Assembly: GCA_013002025.1 (NCBI GenBank)
Contig: JABDKW010000026.1
Location: 1-52,087, forward strand
Source of the DNA: Gammaproteobacteria bacterium
Lineage (GTDB): Bacteria > Pseudomonadota > Gammaproteobacteria > Arenicellales > Arenicellaceae
Direction: 5' to 3'
DNA length: 52,087 bases
A program made the translations under genes and the position numbers. Within the stretch, counting starts at the first letter, position 1. Every line of letters begins with the position of its first letter. This document shows, one piece after another, positions 33,103 through 42,977 of this stretch. The notes beneath the pieces were generated by a model. It was not told the origin of the DNA. It searched no databases and saw only the letters and a list, made by a program, of their open reading frames with translations.

Positions 33103-35856
33103 CTAGTTAAAAATTTCCTTTAGTAATCGCTCTTTGAGTGTTTCTTCCTGGTCCTTTTCGGGTTCAACACCAGGCTCGGCTGAGTCCTTCGATTTCTGGC
33201 TCGCTTCCTGCTGTTGCTGAGGGACCGCCATCACGTCAGGCACGGCATCGGATTTCCCTTGGGACTTTGATGTGTCCTCACTGGTTGATTCCTTCGATTG
33301 CGAATCAGATGTGGTTGAGCTATTCGGCTCAATGGTAATGACTTCACTGTCACCTGGTTTACCACTGCTTTGTGTAACTGGCGGATTTGCCCCCTGCTTC
33401 GACTTAGGCTCCAGTTTGCGCTCAATTTTCCGTTTGATGACCTGCTGTAATATCTCTCCTGTCGACAAGCTGCCGCCGCCCTCAATACCCAGTTTTTTCT
33501 CCAATAACTCGGCCTTTTTCTGCTCCACTTCACGCGCCAGCATGCCTTTTACCAGAGCCTGCATGTCTAAGGCATAACGCGGCGACTGCAGAGCACCGCT
33601 CAGGCGCACTGGTAATGTAAAGCCCTTTAACTCTTCCAACGCCTCACCGCCCTGACCGCTGGTACTTTTGACCACCGATACCTGCAGTAGATAATCCAGC
33701 GACTGCCGTGCAATATCAATTTCACCATCACCACTGATGCGAAACAGCGGCGCTTTGATGGAAAATTCACGGCTGCGTAGTTTGAAGTCTTGTATATCAA
33801 AATTGCCCAGCAATTCGGCAAAGCGGGTTTCATCGTTGGCTTTTGAGATACCTTGTTGAGTCTCAGGCGGTTTGCCGCGTAGGGAACGATAGCGACTGTA
33901 ACCCTGTTCGACGATATTTTTGATATCGATGCCGCGCACTATGCCATTGTTTGCTTTTACCTTGATGGTACCTCGATTGGTCTGTTTACCGTCCTTCTCT
34001 GTAATCGTTAAATCCAACACCAGAGATCCAATACCGCTGAGTTGATCGGTCACATCGGCATCTTTCAGGAATGGCGCCAGACTAACCAGATCGATCTCAT
34101 TTTTTATCCGCAGTTCAGCGGATCCCGCCCGCTCCGCATACGACATCGTTCCACCGAGACTGCCTTCATATAATTTTGCCCGCGGCGTGATGGTGACCGC
34201 GCCGCCTTGAGACACGACCTGCACGTCAACGTCATCCATGCGCAAGCCGCCGGAACGCAGAGTGTTGGCTTTGAAATTACCATTGGCCTGAATACTTTTG
34301 AACAGCGCCATCGGCACCGCCAGGGCATCGGCGCCGTTTACCGCCGGCGCGGTGGCTGCTGTCGAGGCATTGCCTGAAAACTGTTCGGCGCCCCGCGGAA
34401 GATAGCGATCAATATTGATACTATCGAGCGCTAAATTAAATTGTGCGGCGGCCGGCTGTCCATCGTCCAACGCCAAACTCCCACGCAGAGTGCTGTCGTC
34501 CAGCTTCACGATCATATCCTGTAGCTGGGCTCGCAAAGCGGATACATTGACCCGGCCCGAGAAGCTCACCTGTCGCAGCGCAGTATTATCTTCCGCTTGA
34601 TAATCAATCTGTAACGTTTTGAGCAGGCGTGCGAGATCAAAAGTACCGGTCTCAAGCTTGGTTTGTAAAACCGGATCACCGAAGAAGCGACTCACCACAG
34701 GCTTGTCGGCGGTGACCCGCAAATCATCGCTGCGAATACTGGCCTGCGAGGCGGTGACCTGAGCCGCCTTAAAATCCACCTGTAACTGATTGGCTAGCAA
34801 TTCAACCGGGCGAGACTTAAGTTCGGTTTTCACATTTAACTGGGGTGCCGCGGCCTGTTGCGATGCAATATCCAGCTCCAGATTGGGCGTGCTGATTGTG
34901 GCGCTAATTGCTGCCTCGCCCTCGACTTTTATCTGCGACTGCAGTTGCGTGATTAATAACAGCGTGGCAGCTGAATCGAAACGCAGCTTATCGAAATTAT
35001 TATCCATCACCAAAGCGGTTGCACCGCCGTAAGGCTTTTCAAATCTTGCCCTAACAACCAAACGCTCAGCGTCAGACACTGCCCCGGGGCGTATTACAAA
35101 AATTCCTGCCTGCAGAGCCAGCTCCTGACCTGCCTGCTTTAGGTTTAGATTCAACTCGCGTAAGGTGAGCGCAGACGCGTCAATATCCAGTGCCGCCACC
35201 GAGTTTAGTTTAAATTCCATGGGCACCGGGTCGCTGGCATTAATCGCCACACCGCTCAGTTTTAATGGCGCCGGTTCAGACTGCAATATATCGCCCGCGC
35301 TCAGTGACAAATCCTGTAAGCGATAATCGGCGCCGGTGGTCTGATCGATCCAAACGGCAGAGGCCCGTTCGATTTCCACGCCCTGTATCAATAACGCGGC
35401 GATAATGCCGCTGCCCTCTACGTCAGCAGGCGCCTCTTTTTCCTGCGTACCGAGCAAGCCATCCAGGCTGTTTTGCCCATCAGCCAGGGTGATCAAATTA
35501 AGCTCAGGCTGGCGCAGTACGATGGTATCCATCTCCACACGCCTCGACAGTAGCGGTAATGGTTTCACTCGCAGCTGGGCATCGGCCACCCGCAGCAGGG
35601 GCGGCATTTCTTCCCCAAAGCCCGGTGGCTGGCTAATCGTTAACTGTTCGATTTCCAGCCCCAACCACGGCAGCACCGACAGGCGCAAGGCACCGTCTAA
35701 TTGAACCTCGCGGCCAGTTTGTTCAGCAACCAGCTTGGTCAAGGTCGCTTTCAACGCCTGTTCGTCCACCAATTTAGGCGCGGCCAACACCGCCACCAGC
35801 AGTAGCAAAGACAGGGTCAGGGCGACGCCAGCCAGCCATTTAAGCAGGATTAACAT
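33103..35856 (-). CDS. AsmA-family protein
   Basis: A 917-residue protein with one N-terminal membrane anchor (about residues 5-27). Its long, mostly beta periplasmic body has the AsmA pattern G-R-E-V-Q-L-D-G-A-L-R-L-S near the start and an AsmA C-terminal region (about 600-760). The last 150 or so residues are polar, rich in S, K, E and Q, and look disordered. AsmA-like proteins form groove structures thought to move phospholipids between membranes. Longer than E. coli AsmA (617). Monocistronic by position. Confidence 0.85.
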   Translation of the reverse strand: MLILLKWLAGVALTLSLLLLVAVLAAPKLVDEQALKATLTKLVAEQTGREVQLDGALRLSVLPWLGLEIEQLTISQPPGFGEEMPPLLRVADAQLRVKPLPLLSRRVEMDTIVLRQPELNLITLADGQNSLDGLLGTQEKEAPADVEGSGIIAALLIQGVEIERASAVWIDQTTGADYRLQDLSLSAGDILQSEPAPLKLSGVAINASDPVPMEFKLNSVAALDIDASALTLRELNLNLKQAGQELALQAGIFVIRPGAVSDAERLVVRARFEKPYGGATALVMDNNFDKLRFDSAATLLLITQLQSQIKVEGEAAISATISTPNLELDIASQQAAAPQLNVKTELKSRPVELLANQLQVDFKAAQVTASQASIRSDDLRVTADKPVVSRFFGDPVLQTKLETGTFDLARLLKTLQIDYQAEDNTALRQVSFSGRVNVSALRAQLQDMIVKLDDSTLRGSLALDDGQPAAAQFNLALDSINIDRYLPRGAEQFSGNASTAATAPAVNGADALAVPMALFKSIQANGNFKANTLRSGGLRMDDVDVQVVSQGGAVTITPRAKLYEGSLGGTMSYAERAGSAELRIKNEIDLVSLAPFLKDADVTDQLSGIGSLVLDLTITEKDGKQTNRGTIKVKANNGIVRGIDIKNIVEQGYSRYRSLRGKPPETQQGISKANDETRFAELLGNFDIQDFKLRSREFSIKAPLFRISGDGEIDIARQSLDYLLQVSVVKSTSGQGGEALEELKGFTLPVRLSGALQSPRYALDMQALVKGMLAREVEQKKAELLEKKLGIEGGGSLSTGEILQQVIKRKIERKLEPKSKQGANPPVTQSSGKPGDSEVITIEPNSSTTSDSQSKESTSEDTSKSQGKSDAVPDVMAVPQQQQEASQKSKDSAEPGVEPEKDQEETLKERLLKEIFN

Positions 35857-35975
35857 AGTGCCAATAATGTGCCGTTAAATTAGATGATTTAAAGGGTTGT
35901 TGAACAACATCGATGCTGTTCTACCCCACTATACGGCAAGCCGATGAACGCGAACTTAACGCAAGTCGAGCTGCG

Positions 35976-36719
35976 CTAGACGTCGCGGTAAGAATCGTCG
36001 ATGCGGTCTATACGGCGTTGCATGGCGGCGAATTCCATGTCTCCTGCGCCGCCCGGAGAATTGGCCATTTGTAAGGCCAGCAGTTCGAGACTGCGTTCGG
36101 CAATATCCAGCCCGACCGGCACGACGGGCTTGCCTGTCATATCCACCTGTGCCTGGATTTCGCAGGCCCGTTGCAGGCTGAACATGCGGAAAAACATTTC
36201 CGCAATGGTCTGCCCACAGGTCAACAAGCCATGGCTACGCAAAATCAAGAAATTTTTATCGCCCAGACTGTTTATTAAGGCTTCCTTTTCGCCCGGCATC
36301 ACGGTGATGCCCTGAAAATCGTGGTACGCCACCTGCCCATACAGCAACACAGAGTAGAAATTGTCGATGCGCAGGCCGTCCTGCTGGCAGGCCACCGTCA
36401 TGCCCGCATCAGAATGGATATGACCAATACAGTGAGCGTCATCTCGTGAGCCATGAATGGCACTGTGAATTAACATGCCCGCCGGATTAACGGGGTAATC
36501 GCTGTGCTCGATGATATTGCCTTCAATATCGACTTTAACGAGGTTTGAAGCGGTGACTTCGCTGTAGTGCAAGCCGTAGGGGTTGATCAGAAAGTGATGA
36601 TCATCACCTGGCAGGCGCACTGTAATATGGTTAAAAATCAATTCGTCCCAATCGAGAAACGCAAAGATTCGGTAACAGGCTGCAAGTTGGGTGCGCAATT
36701 CTTTTTCAGCGGAGTTCAT
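35976..36719 (-). CDS. Class II aldolase/adducin family protein
   Basis: A 247-residue protein of the metal-dependent class II aldolase fold. Zinc-ligand histidines are likely in C-I-G-H-I-H-S-D and in the later L-R-S-H-G-L-L-T; the glutamate or tyrosine used by true aldolases is not clear. Start 36719 is preferred: an AGGA ribosome site precedes M-N-S-A-E-K. It ends the astA-astB-astE-argC-argB run, 78 bases after argB. No known arginine enzyme belongs to this family, so its role is open. It may simply be carried along. Confidence 0.8.
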   Translation of the reverse strand: MNSAEKELRTQLAACYRIFAFLDWDELIFNHITVRLPGDDHHFLINPYGLHYSEVTASNLVKVDIEGNIIEHSDYPVNPAGMLIHSAIHGSRDDAHCIGHIHSDAGMTVACQQDGLRIDNFYSVLLYGQVAYHDFQGITVMPGEKEALINSLGDKNFLILRSHGLLTCGQTIAEMFFRMFSLQRACEIQAQVDMTGKPVVPVGLDIAERSLELLALQMANSPGGAGDMEFAAMQRRIDRIDDSYRDV

Positions 36720-36797
36720 CTTTGATTCCTGAGTTGTCGTTATCCGGGATGCATATTGTACACCGTGCAGCGCAGCGGCTCGAGCCGCCACCTTCGA

Positions 36798-37637
36798 CTA
36801 GTGTCTTACCAGCAAGGTACCACTGTCGCCGGTTTCGCCGATCGCACTGATAAACCGCCCCGGCAATGCATCGGTGATGGCAACCATTCCGACACCACCC
36901 TGCAAGGCATTAAAGGCCTCTTCCACCTTCGCCACCATACCGCCCTTGATCACGCCTTCTGCAATTAACAGTTTTGCGTCTGCCGAATTTAATTTCGCGA
37001 TACGCGAATCCGGCTTGCTCAAGTCCCGAAAAATCCCCCCCACGGCGGTGGTCATAATCAGGCACTCGGCATGCAGTGCCTGAGCGACCGCGATGGCAGT
37101 GGTGTCTGCGTTGATATTGAACACCTCTGCGGCATGACTTATCCCCAGAGAGGCAATCACCGGCACCTGCCGCAACTCTAGCAGGCCGTGCAACAGAGCC
37201 GTGTTGACGTCAACCACATCGCCCACCAGGCCAAAATCGATAGGGTCGGAATCGGGCGCCATCTGTCGCGGCGGTCTTCGCACAGCCTTAATCAACCCAC
37301 CGGATGCGCCGTGGCAACCAAACGCAGCCACGCCAGTCGCACGCAAAGCTGACACCAGATCCACATTTGCCTCGCCGCACAGTGCCTGTTTGACCATGCG
37401 CAGTTCTTGCGGCCCGGTAATGCGTCGCCCGGCCACTTTATTCTCAGGTACACCATAAAGCGATTGCAGCTCTGCAAGTTGCGGCCCGGCGCCATGCATG
37501 ACCACACATTGCCGGCCCGCGGCTAAAAGGTCATTGAGGTTGTCACCCAGCCCCCGCAATTGGTCAGGGCTGGCCAGTACATCGCCGCCGACCTTGACCA
37601 CAGCCACCGCGGGCCGAGTTGATTGTGCAGGTGTCAC
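36798..37637 (-). CDS. argB: Acetylglutamate-kinase-like amino acid kinase (ArgB family), in the ast cluster
   Basis: Phosphorylates N-acyl-glutamate, or the reverse. From GTG 37637 it is 279 residues, overlapping the argC stop by four bases (GTGA). The nucleotide site is V-V-K-V-G-G, then V-M-H-G-A-G-P-Q-L where canonical enzymes have H-G-G-G-P. N-I-N-A-D and G-V-I-K-G-G-M complete the family pattern. It lacks the long N-terminal helix of arginine-inhibited hexameric enzymes. It looks unlike Pseudomonas ArgB and nearer to forms in Bacteroidetes or Deinococcus as remembered. The open frame up to 37757 overlaps argC and is not family sequence. Confidence 0.85.
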   Translation of the reverse strand: MTPAQSTRPAVAVVKVGGDVLASPDQLRGLGDNLNDLLAAGRQCVVMHGAGPQLAELQSLYGVPENKVAGRRITGPQELRMVKQALCGEANVDLVSALRATGVAAFGCHGASGGLIKAVRRPPRQMAPDSDPIDFGLVGDVVDVNTALLHGLLELRQVPVIASLGISHAAEVFNINADTTAIAVAQALHAECLIMTTAVGGIFRDLSKPDSRIAKLNSADAKLLIAEGVIKGGMVAKVEEAFNALQGGVGMVAITDALPGRFISAIGETGDSGTLLVRH

Positions 37638-38701
37638 GGCCACATTGCGGGTTGTAGTAAACCGTAGGCATTGTCGCGCCCGGTCATTAAATTGAAATTC
37701 TGCATCGCCTGCCCTGCGCCACCTTTGACCAGATTGTCCAGCACGGCAATCGCACACAGGGTTTTGCGACCGCTTGCTGCATCCTGTTTGACCGTTAATC
37801 CAATCTCGATGCGCAAGGAGTTTTTAACCGCCACAACTTCTGGCGTCATGTCAGCCGGCAGCACGGTGATTAACGGAAAGTCAGCAAAGTATCGCCGATA
37901 CTGCTCGCGAATATCAGCTTCGCTATCACTACTATCTAAATCAAACTGAGCAATAGACATCATGCCTCGCGCCAGCGGCGCTGACACCGGCACAAAATCC
38001 AATGACACCTTATCGGCCCCGGCACTGTTCAGGGTTTGCACAATCTCCGGCGTGTGCTGATGGTCAAAAACTTTATAGGCTTTAATATTATTGGTTCTCA
38101 AGGTGTGATGATTGCCCGCCTGAGGATGTACCCCGGAGCCGCTGGAGCCGGTCAACGCAACCAAGCGCAGCGCCTGATTGTTTAATGCGCCACCTTTGGC
38201 CAGCGGCAGTACTGAGGTGGCGATACAGGTTGCAAAGCAACCCGGGTTGGCCACATAACGAGCATTCTTGATCTCGTCTGCATACAATTCGGGCATGCCG
38301 TAGGTGAACGTACCAAGGCGGTCCGGACAGGGGTGTTCAGGCGCATATACGCGCAGATAGTCATCCAGCTCCCGCAGCCGGAAGTCACCCGACAAATCAA
38401 TAATTCGCACGTCGGTATCAAACAGCTCCATGGCTACTTTAGCGGTAATCACGTGTGGCATAGCCAGAAAAACCAGATCGGCTCCGGCAACGCATTCGCG
38501 TGGCGGAATGTCCTCGAACACCAGGTCGCTGAGCCCATAAAAACTGCGGTGGACCTCGCCAATCTTTTTACCAATATGATCTTTGCTGGACACACGCAAT
38601 AATTCGACATCATTCCGCACCAATAAATGCCGCAGTAACTCCGCGGCCAGAAAGCCGGAACCGCCAATGATGGAAACCTTGGTTATGTTTTTATTCTGCA
38701 T
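37634..38701 (-). CDS. argC: N-acyl-glutamyl-phosphate reductase (ArgC family), in the ast cluster
   Basis: Interconverts N-acyl-glutamyl phosphate and the semialdehyde with NADP(H). A 355-residue protein with a Rossmann start I-I-G-G-S-G-F-L-A-A-E-L and the catalytic cysteine Cys155 in N-P-G-C-F-A-T. The variant N-P-G-C-F-A-T with G-S-S-G-S-G-V-H-P differs from the N-P-G-C-Y-P-T usual in proteobacterial ArgC and resembles Bacteroidetes ArgC as remembered. It begins 16 bases after astE and overlaps argB, so it is clearly in the arginine-catabolic transcript. Confidence 0.88.
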   Translation of the reverse strand: MQNKNITKVSIIGGSGFLAAELLRHLLVRNDVELLRVSSKDHIGKKIGEVHRSFYGLSDLVFEDIPPRECVAGADLVFLAMPHVITAKVAMELFDTDVRIIDLSGDFRLRELDDYLRVYAPEHPCPDRLGTFTYGMPELYADEIKNARYVANPGCFATCIATSVLPLAKGGALNNQALRLVALTGSSGSGVHPQAGNHHTLRTNNIKAYKVFDHQHTPEIVQTLNSAGADKVSLDFVPVSAPLARGMMSIAQFDLDSSDSEADIREQYRRYFADFPLITVLPADMTPEVVAVKNSLRIEIGLTVKQDAASGRKTLCAIAVLDNLVKGGAGQAMQNFNLMTGRDNAYGLLQPAMWP

Positions 38702-38717
38702 GGAAATCTGGCCCTCT

Positions 38718-39761
38718 TTAGGCAGTCACTGGTTCAGGTGAGACGATTAATACCGAGCGTTGACCCGGCGCCACCGACTTATTCGGAAACACAATGCATT
38801 CTCCGTCGTTAGCAACAATATACCGCTGCTCCCCGTCTTCCACCAGCAATGTGCCTTTAGCGAAGGCGGTGAAATTAGGCACATCATCGGCAAAATGAAA
38901 CTGCATGTCCTCAGACCGTTTAATAAACTCATGTTGCACGCGGTACACGCGCAATTGGCTCGGCCCCTGGGCAAATTTTTCGCGCTGCTCTAATACGGCA
39001 ATTAAGCCTTGATACAGTGCGTCATAGCGACTTAGATCATTTTGTCCGAATGGCTGCACACTGCCTAACTCCAGAGTAAAACCATGCGCCGCATGAGTGG
39101 TGCTGGTGTAATAAGAGAATGTGCCGCTAGGCTGTTGCGATAACAGCACTGCCTGCATACCACAGCGCTCCAGAAAGCCAAGTTGCGACTGACTGTGTTG
39201 GCGTTCATGCAAAAGCGGATAAACAGCAAATTTTTCATGCCTCGATGCACGTATTGCCGTGTGCAGGTCATAGTGCAGACAACGTTGATTGATAGCCGGG
39301 TAGCTGGACACAAACCGTGAGACCAACTGCTCCAGGTGTGCGGCTCGCTGCGCTTCTAAACTACCATGCACATCACCGTTCGCGTGCCGGCCTGAAAATA
39401 AGCGGTTCATATTGTGCTGCAATTCTCGTACCTGCTTAGCGGCAGCAGCGGGGTTGGCGAAGATCAACAGCAGCGGATTACGTAGCTCAACCTGTTGGTT
39501 CAATAAGGCTTCGATCAATCGCTCCAACAATTCGATAGGCGCGGTTTCATTGCCGTGCACGCCGCAGGAAATAATAATTGGTTGCCGCGCTGAATTTTCT
39601 TGAATTGGAACTAACTGCAAAACGCCATTGGCCCATAGCTGCAGCCGGATCGCGTTGCCAATCTCATGCGATACCGGTTCCCGACCAGATTCGGCGTGTG
39701 CCATGGTGGACGCGATAAAGCCCTGCTCGCCAAACAATATATGACTGACCTGCGACCGCAT
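38718..39761 (-). CDS. astE: Succinylglutamate desuccinylase
   Basis: Last step of the AST pathway: hydrolyses N-succinylglutamate to glutamate and succinate. A 347-residue zinc carboxypeptidase-like enzyme; zinc ligands are in S-C-G-V-H-G-N-E-T-A-P and H-Y-D-L-H-T-A-I-R, as in the AstE/aspartoacylase family. One base separates its start from the stop of astB. Followed by argC rather than another ast gene. Confidence 0.94.
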   Translation of the reverse strand: MRSQVSHILFGEQGFIASTMAHAESGREPVSHEIGNAIRLQLWANGVLQLVPIQENSARQPIIISCGVHGNETAPIELLERLIEALLNQQVELRNPLLLIFANPAAAAKQVRELQHNMNRLFSGRHANGDVHGSLEAQRAAHLEQLVSRFVSSYPAINQRCLHYDLHTAIRASRHEKFAVYPLLHERQHSQSQLGFLERCGMQAVLLSQQPSGTFSYYTSTTHAAHGFTLELGSVQPFGQNDLSRYDALYQGLIAVLEQREKFAQGPSQLRVYRVQHEFIKRSEDMQFHFADDVPNFTAFAKGTLLVEDGEQRYIVANDGECIVFPNKSVAPGQRSVLIVSPEPVTA

Positions 39762-39762
39762 C

Positions 39763-41106
39763 CTAGTTTTGCTGAAATTCGTAAAACGAACCCAGTTGAA
39801 AAATCTGCGTTAGCTCATCCAGCGCGGTAAAACTCTCCTGCATCAACTGTGGGTCAGCCAGATCTTCCGGGCTGAGTCGCTCTCGATAATGTCGTTCTAC
39901 CCAGCCAACCAGGCGCGCATAGAGTTCATCATTCATCAAAAATCGAGGATTTACCGCCGCCAACTCCTGGTCGGTCAGCGCCACCCGCAGTCGCAGGCAG
40001 GCCGGGCCACCGCCGTTCTGCATACTTTGGCGCACGTCGACAAATTTTACCGCCTTAATCGGTGTATCCGCTTGCTGCAAAGCGGTCAGATACTGGTAGA
40101 CCGCCGGGTTTTCGCGGCTTTCCTGCGGCAGAATCAGGGTCATTCCGTCGCTGTTGGGCAAACTAACCAATTGCGAATTGAACAGATAGGAGCTGATGGC
40201 ATCCTGCAGTGATACCTCTGCGGTAGGCACTTCCACAAAATGCAGCTCGGTGTCACCTGCCGCGCGCTGCAACTGGGCCTGCATTGCCTGTTTATCAACA
40301 AAGGCGGCTTCATGCAGAAACAGAGTATTCAAGTTAGCGACGCTGACCACATCGTTGTGGAAGGCACCAGCATCAATGATTGCCGGCGACTGCTGTGCGT
40401 AGACCACGGCATTTTCGTCGAGTTGATGCAGCCGACTGATGGCCTGTGATGCTTCATAGGTTTGGCGGCTTGGAAAACGGCTGGCTTGCGGCTTATTGTC
40501 ACGAAATGCGTAGCGCCCGTAGACAAATAACTCAACACCTGGCGCGTCATAGCTGGCCGCAAGCCGGTTGTGGTTAGCGGCACCTTCATCACCAAAATGA
40601 GCGCCCGCAGGTAGTGCGCTATGGTGGGCAAACAGGTCGCCGTCTGAAAAGATTGCCTGCAATAAACGGCTGGTGCTCGGGTGTTCAATTGAGCGATGAA
40701 ACATGCTGTTTAAATTGGCCGCGGTGAAATGCACCTTGCCATCCGCCGTATCGGCGGATGGTGACACAGTGGCCGCATTAGCCGTCCACATACAGCTGGC
40801 CGAATAGCAGCTGGCCAATAATTCTGGCGCGCTGCGCGCTACCTGCTCAATGACCGCTTGATCCGTGCCACTGAAACCCAAGGCTCTCAGGGTTGGCAGG
40901 TGGGGTCTCTGTTGTGGCAGCAGTACGCCCTGCTGCAGGCCCAACTCAGTTAGCTGCCACATTTTGTTAAGGCCTTGCAGGGCGGCAGCACGCGGTTGCG
41001 ACACTCGCCGCGCATTATTAGCCGACGCCAGATTGCCGTGTGACAGGCCGCTGTAGTTATGGGTCGGGCCAATCAACCCATCAAAATTGACTTCGTAGGC
41101 ACTCAT
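39763..41106 (-). CDS. astB: N-succinylarginine dihydrolase
   Basis: Second AST step: converts N-succinylarginine to N-succinylornithine, carbon dioxide and two ammonia. The 447-residue length equals E. coli AstB. Catalytic-site regions are [10 protein letters not shown] (Glu), G-A-F-H-N-D-V-V (His) and [10 protein letters not shown] (Cys). N-terminal [11 protein letters not shown] is diagnostic. It lies between astA (24-base gap) and astE. Confidence 0.97.
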   Translation of the reverse strand: MSAYEVNFDGLIGPTHNYSGLSHGNLASANNARRVSQPRAAALQGLNKMWQLTELGLQQGVLLPQQRPHLPTLRALGFSGTDQAVIEQVARSAPELLASCYSASCMWTANAATVSPSADTADGKVHFTAANLNSMFHRSIEHPSTSRLLQAIFSDGDLFAHHSALPAGAHFGDEGAANHNRLAASYDAPGVELFVYGRYAFRDNKPQASRFPSRQTYEASQAISRLHQLDENAVVYAQQSPAIIDAGAFHNDVVSVANLNTLFLHEAAFVDKQAMQAQLQRAAGDTELHFVEVPTAEVSLQDAISSYLFNSQLVSLPNSDGMTLILPQESRENPAVYQYLTALQQADTPIKAVKFVDVRQSMQNGGGPACLRLRVALTDQELAAVNPRFLMNDELYARLVGWVERHYRERLSPEDLADPQLMQESFTALDELTQIFQLGSFYEFQQN

Positions 41107-41130
41107 ATGGGGGAACTCATAGGCGCGAAC

Positions 41131-42153
41131 TTACAGTCTCACGAAACGGATCGATGACCCGTCGGATAACTGCAGCGCATCTGCCACTGCTGTGTGAACT
41201 GCAACTTCTCCTGCGTTTGAGATGCGCAGTTCACCACGGGTGGTCGCAAAATTCGACAATTCACTGTTGGCAATGATGGCCGTGACATCATCGGCCCGGC
41301 TTTCTGCAAACGTGTCTGTCACAGTTGCCAATGAACTGTCTGTGATCGTGGTTATATCATCTATGTGTGTGTCCACAGACGGTGCTGCATCGAAAATATC
41401 CACAAAACCATGCCACTCAAAGCCTTCATTACGCAACATTTCCAATGCGGGTTTGCCCTTTACGTTTGGGCGGCCGATAACCCGCTGAGCTTCTTCCGGC
41501 AACAGGTTTACATAAATGGGTTGCTTAGGCATCAGGTCCTGAATGAACTGATTGCCGTTAATGGCACCATACAAGTCTGCCTCAGCAAACTCCATTTCAA
41601 AAAAGTAGCGGCCTACCGCCTCCCAGAACGGTGATCGACCATGATCATCGAAGTAGCCTCGCAGATCAGCCATCACAGATTCAGGAAATCGCTGCCGAAA
41701 CTGTGCCATAAACAGGTAGCGGCTCTTGGCTAACAGTTTGCCATTGCCATGCTTGCGATACTCGGGGCTGAGAAACAAAGTCGCAACCTCGGCGAAGCCC
41801 TCAAAGTGATTGGTCAGGTTCAGCGTTTCAAAGCTGACCTTTTTGTCGAGCTCCTTACAGCTTTGCGTCACCTTGTTAAGTTGATAGGAATAGAACTCAT
41901 CGTGTTGACCAAGGCTGGCAATAATAGCGGCGGTTCCGACCAGAGGGCCATCGATACCGTCTTCCATCACCAGAAAATAGGTCTCGTCGGCTGGCTCCTG
42001 CACGGCCTTGATTACACTGTTCACCGATGCCGAGAGTTTGCTGGCCAAGACATCGCGTTCCGGCGGCAACGTGGTCATGCCCGGAAAGGCCTGATGCGCG
42101 AGTTTCAGCACGCCATCTATATCGCTTTCCCGCGCGGTTCTTACTCGTAACAT
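41131..42153 (-). CDS. astA: Arginine N-succinyltransferase
   Basis: First AST step: succinylates arginine from succinyl-CoA. The 340-residue protein shows the family pattern: R-T-A-R-E-S-D-I-D at the start, F-P-G-M-T-T-L-P, S-P-E-Y-R-K-H-G-N-G-K-L-L-A-K-S-R (acyl-CoA region), and M-A-D-L-R-G-Y-F-D. It is a single-gene type, not the AruF/AruG pair of Pseudomonas. A GGAGG ribosome site is 9 bases upstream. First gene of the operon, with a candidate promoter at 42259-42287. Confidence 0.95.
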   Translation of the reverse strand: MLRVRTARESDIDGVLKLAHQAFPGMTTLPPERDVLASKLSASVNSVIKAVQEPADETYFLVMEDGIDGPLVGTAAIIASLGQHDEFYSYQLNKVTQSCKELDKKVSFETLNLTNHFEGFAEVATLFLSPEYRKHGNGKLLAKSRYLFMAQFRQRFPESVMADLRGYFDDHGRSPFWEAVGRYFFEMEFAEADLYGAINGNQFIQDLMPKQPIYVNLLPEEAQRVIGRPNVKGKPALEMLRNEGFEWHGFVDIFDAAPSVDTHIDDITTITDSSLATVTDTFAESRADDVTAIIANSELSNFATTRGELRISNAGEVAVHTAVADALQLSDGSSIRFVRL

Positions 42154-42258
42154 TTTTGAATCCCTCCCGACTGGTGAAAAATAATTCTCACACAGTCACA
42201 GCCGAATTAGGCACGCAGTTGCACGTCGCAAAACCAGAAAATTCGGACAATCGCGTCG

Positions 42259-42287
42259 ATTACCGTAGTAATTGCACAACTAGTCAA
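42259..42287 (-). promoter_or_regulatory. Candidate promoter of the astA-led operon
   Basis: On the minus strand, TTGACT (42287-42282), a 17-base spacer, and GGTAAT (42264-42259). The -35 fits well (5 of 6) and the -10 only partly (4 of 6). It lies about 105 bases upstream of astA, leaving a long leader in the 197-base gap below the Lrp-family gene. Found by eye. Confidence 0.4.
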
Positions 42288-42350
42288 TTTGCTGAGTGTT
42301 TGTTAAACATCCTTACCGCAGCAATTAGCATGGCTCACGGCCGAACCGAG

Positions 42351-42839
42351 CTACTCTTCGACCAACGCACTAAGCGGCAGCCCCGAATATTCTTTAGTCC
42401 GCTCCAGAATAATGAGTGTGCTGACCTTGGCGATACCAATACTGCGCTTGATCAGATCATCGCTCAAGGTATTGTAGGAACGCACATCGGGGCAAACAAA
42501 TTTAAGCAGATAATCATAGGGCCCACTTATTTTGTAGCAGTCGGTGACTTCAGCCACCCCTTCTATGGCCGCTTCGAATTTCCCGAAATCTTCTGGAAAG
42601 TGGTTTTCCAGGGTAATCTCGGCAAAGGCTTCAATATGGGGCGCTAATTTTTCTAAATCAATTTCCGCCAAATAGCGTTTTAACACACCGGTCTTTTCCA
42701 GCCGCTTTACCCGGCTTAGACAAGCGCTGGCGGAAAGATGGACTTCTTCAGCCAATTGCTGATTGGTGATCCGTGCATTGGTTTGCAAGACTTGCAATAT
42801 CTTAAGGTCAGTTTTATTGATTTTTTCCGCTTTGGGCAT
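42351..42839 (-). CDS. Lrp/AsnC family transcriptional regulator
   Basis: A 162-residue regulator with an N-terminal helix-turn-helix (about residues 8-58; L-S-A-S-A-C-L-S-R-V-K-R-L-E as recognition helix) and a C-terminal amino-acid-binding RAM domain, with G-P-Y-D-Y-L-L-K near residue 108. Start 42839 is supported by a GGAG ribosome site; the frame from 42923 adds no family sequence. It lies between the ast-arg operon and a divergent aminotransferase gene and probably controls one or both, with arginine or a derivative as a likely effector (inference). Confidence 0.92.
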   Translation of the reverse strand: MPKAEKINKTDLKILQVLQTNARITNQQLAEEVHLSASACLSRVKRLEKTGVLKRYLAEIDLEKLAPHIEAFAEITLENHFPEDFGKFEAAIEGVAEVTDCYKISGPYDYLLKFVCPDVRSYNTLSDDLIKRSIGIAKVSTLIILERTKEYSGLPLSALVEE

Positions 42840-42964
42840 GCTTGTCTCTCCGCGCCGTAGATTCGGCAGATTTCCCCGCGGCAGCCGCAGATTAATTGGC
42901 GGCTGAAACAGTTGGAAAATCATTTATTGTTTTTTGCTTCGCAACCGCGATTCGCGGCCGAGTG

Positions 42965-42977
42965 TGCTAATTTAGCA
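42965..42977. promoter_or_regulatory. Palindrome in the regulator/aminotransferase intergenic region
   Basis: TGCTAA (42965-42970), one base, TTAGCA (42972-42977): a perfect 13-base palindrome. It lies 46 bases upstream of the aminotransferase ATG and 125 bases upstream of the regulator ATG. It may be the operator for the neighbouring Lrp/AsnC protein. Sites of that family are often A/T-rich palindromes. Confidence 0.4.

Noticed and set aside
37638..37757. Longer ArgB start
   Set aside because: The extra 40 residues lie wholly within argC and do not look like ArgB sequence; GTG at 37637 overlaps the argC stop as expected for coupled genes.
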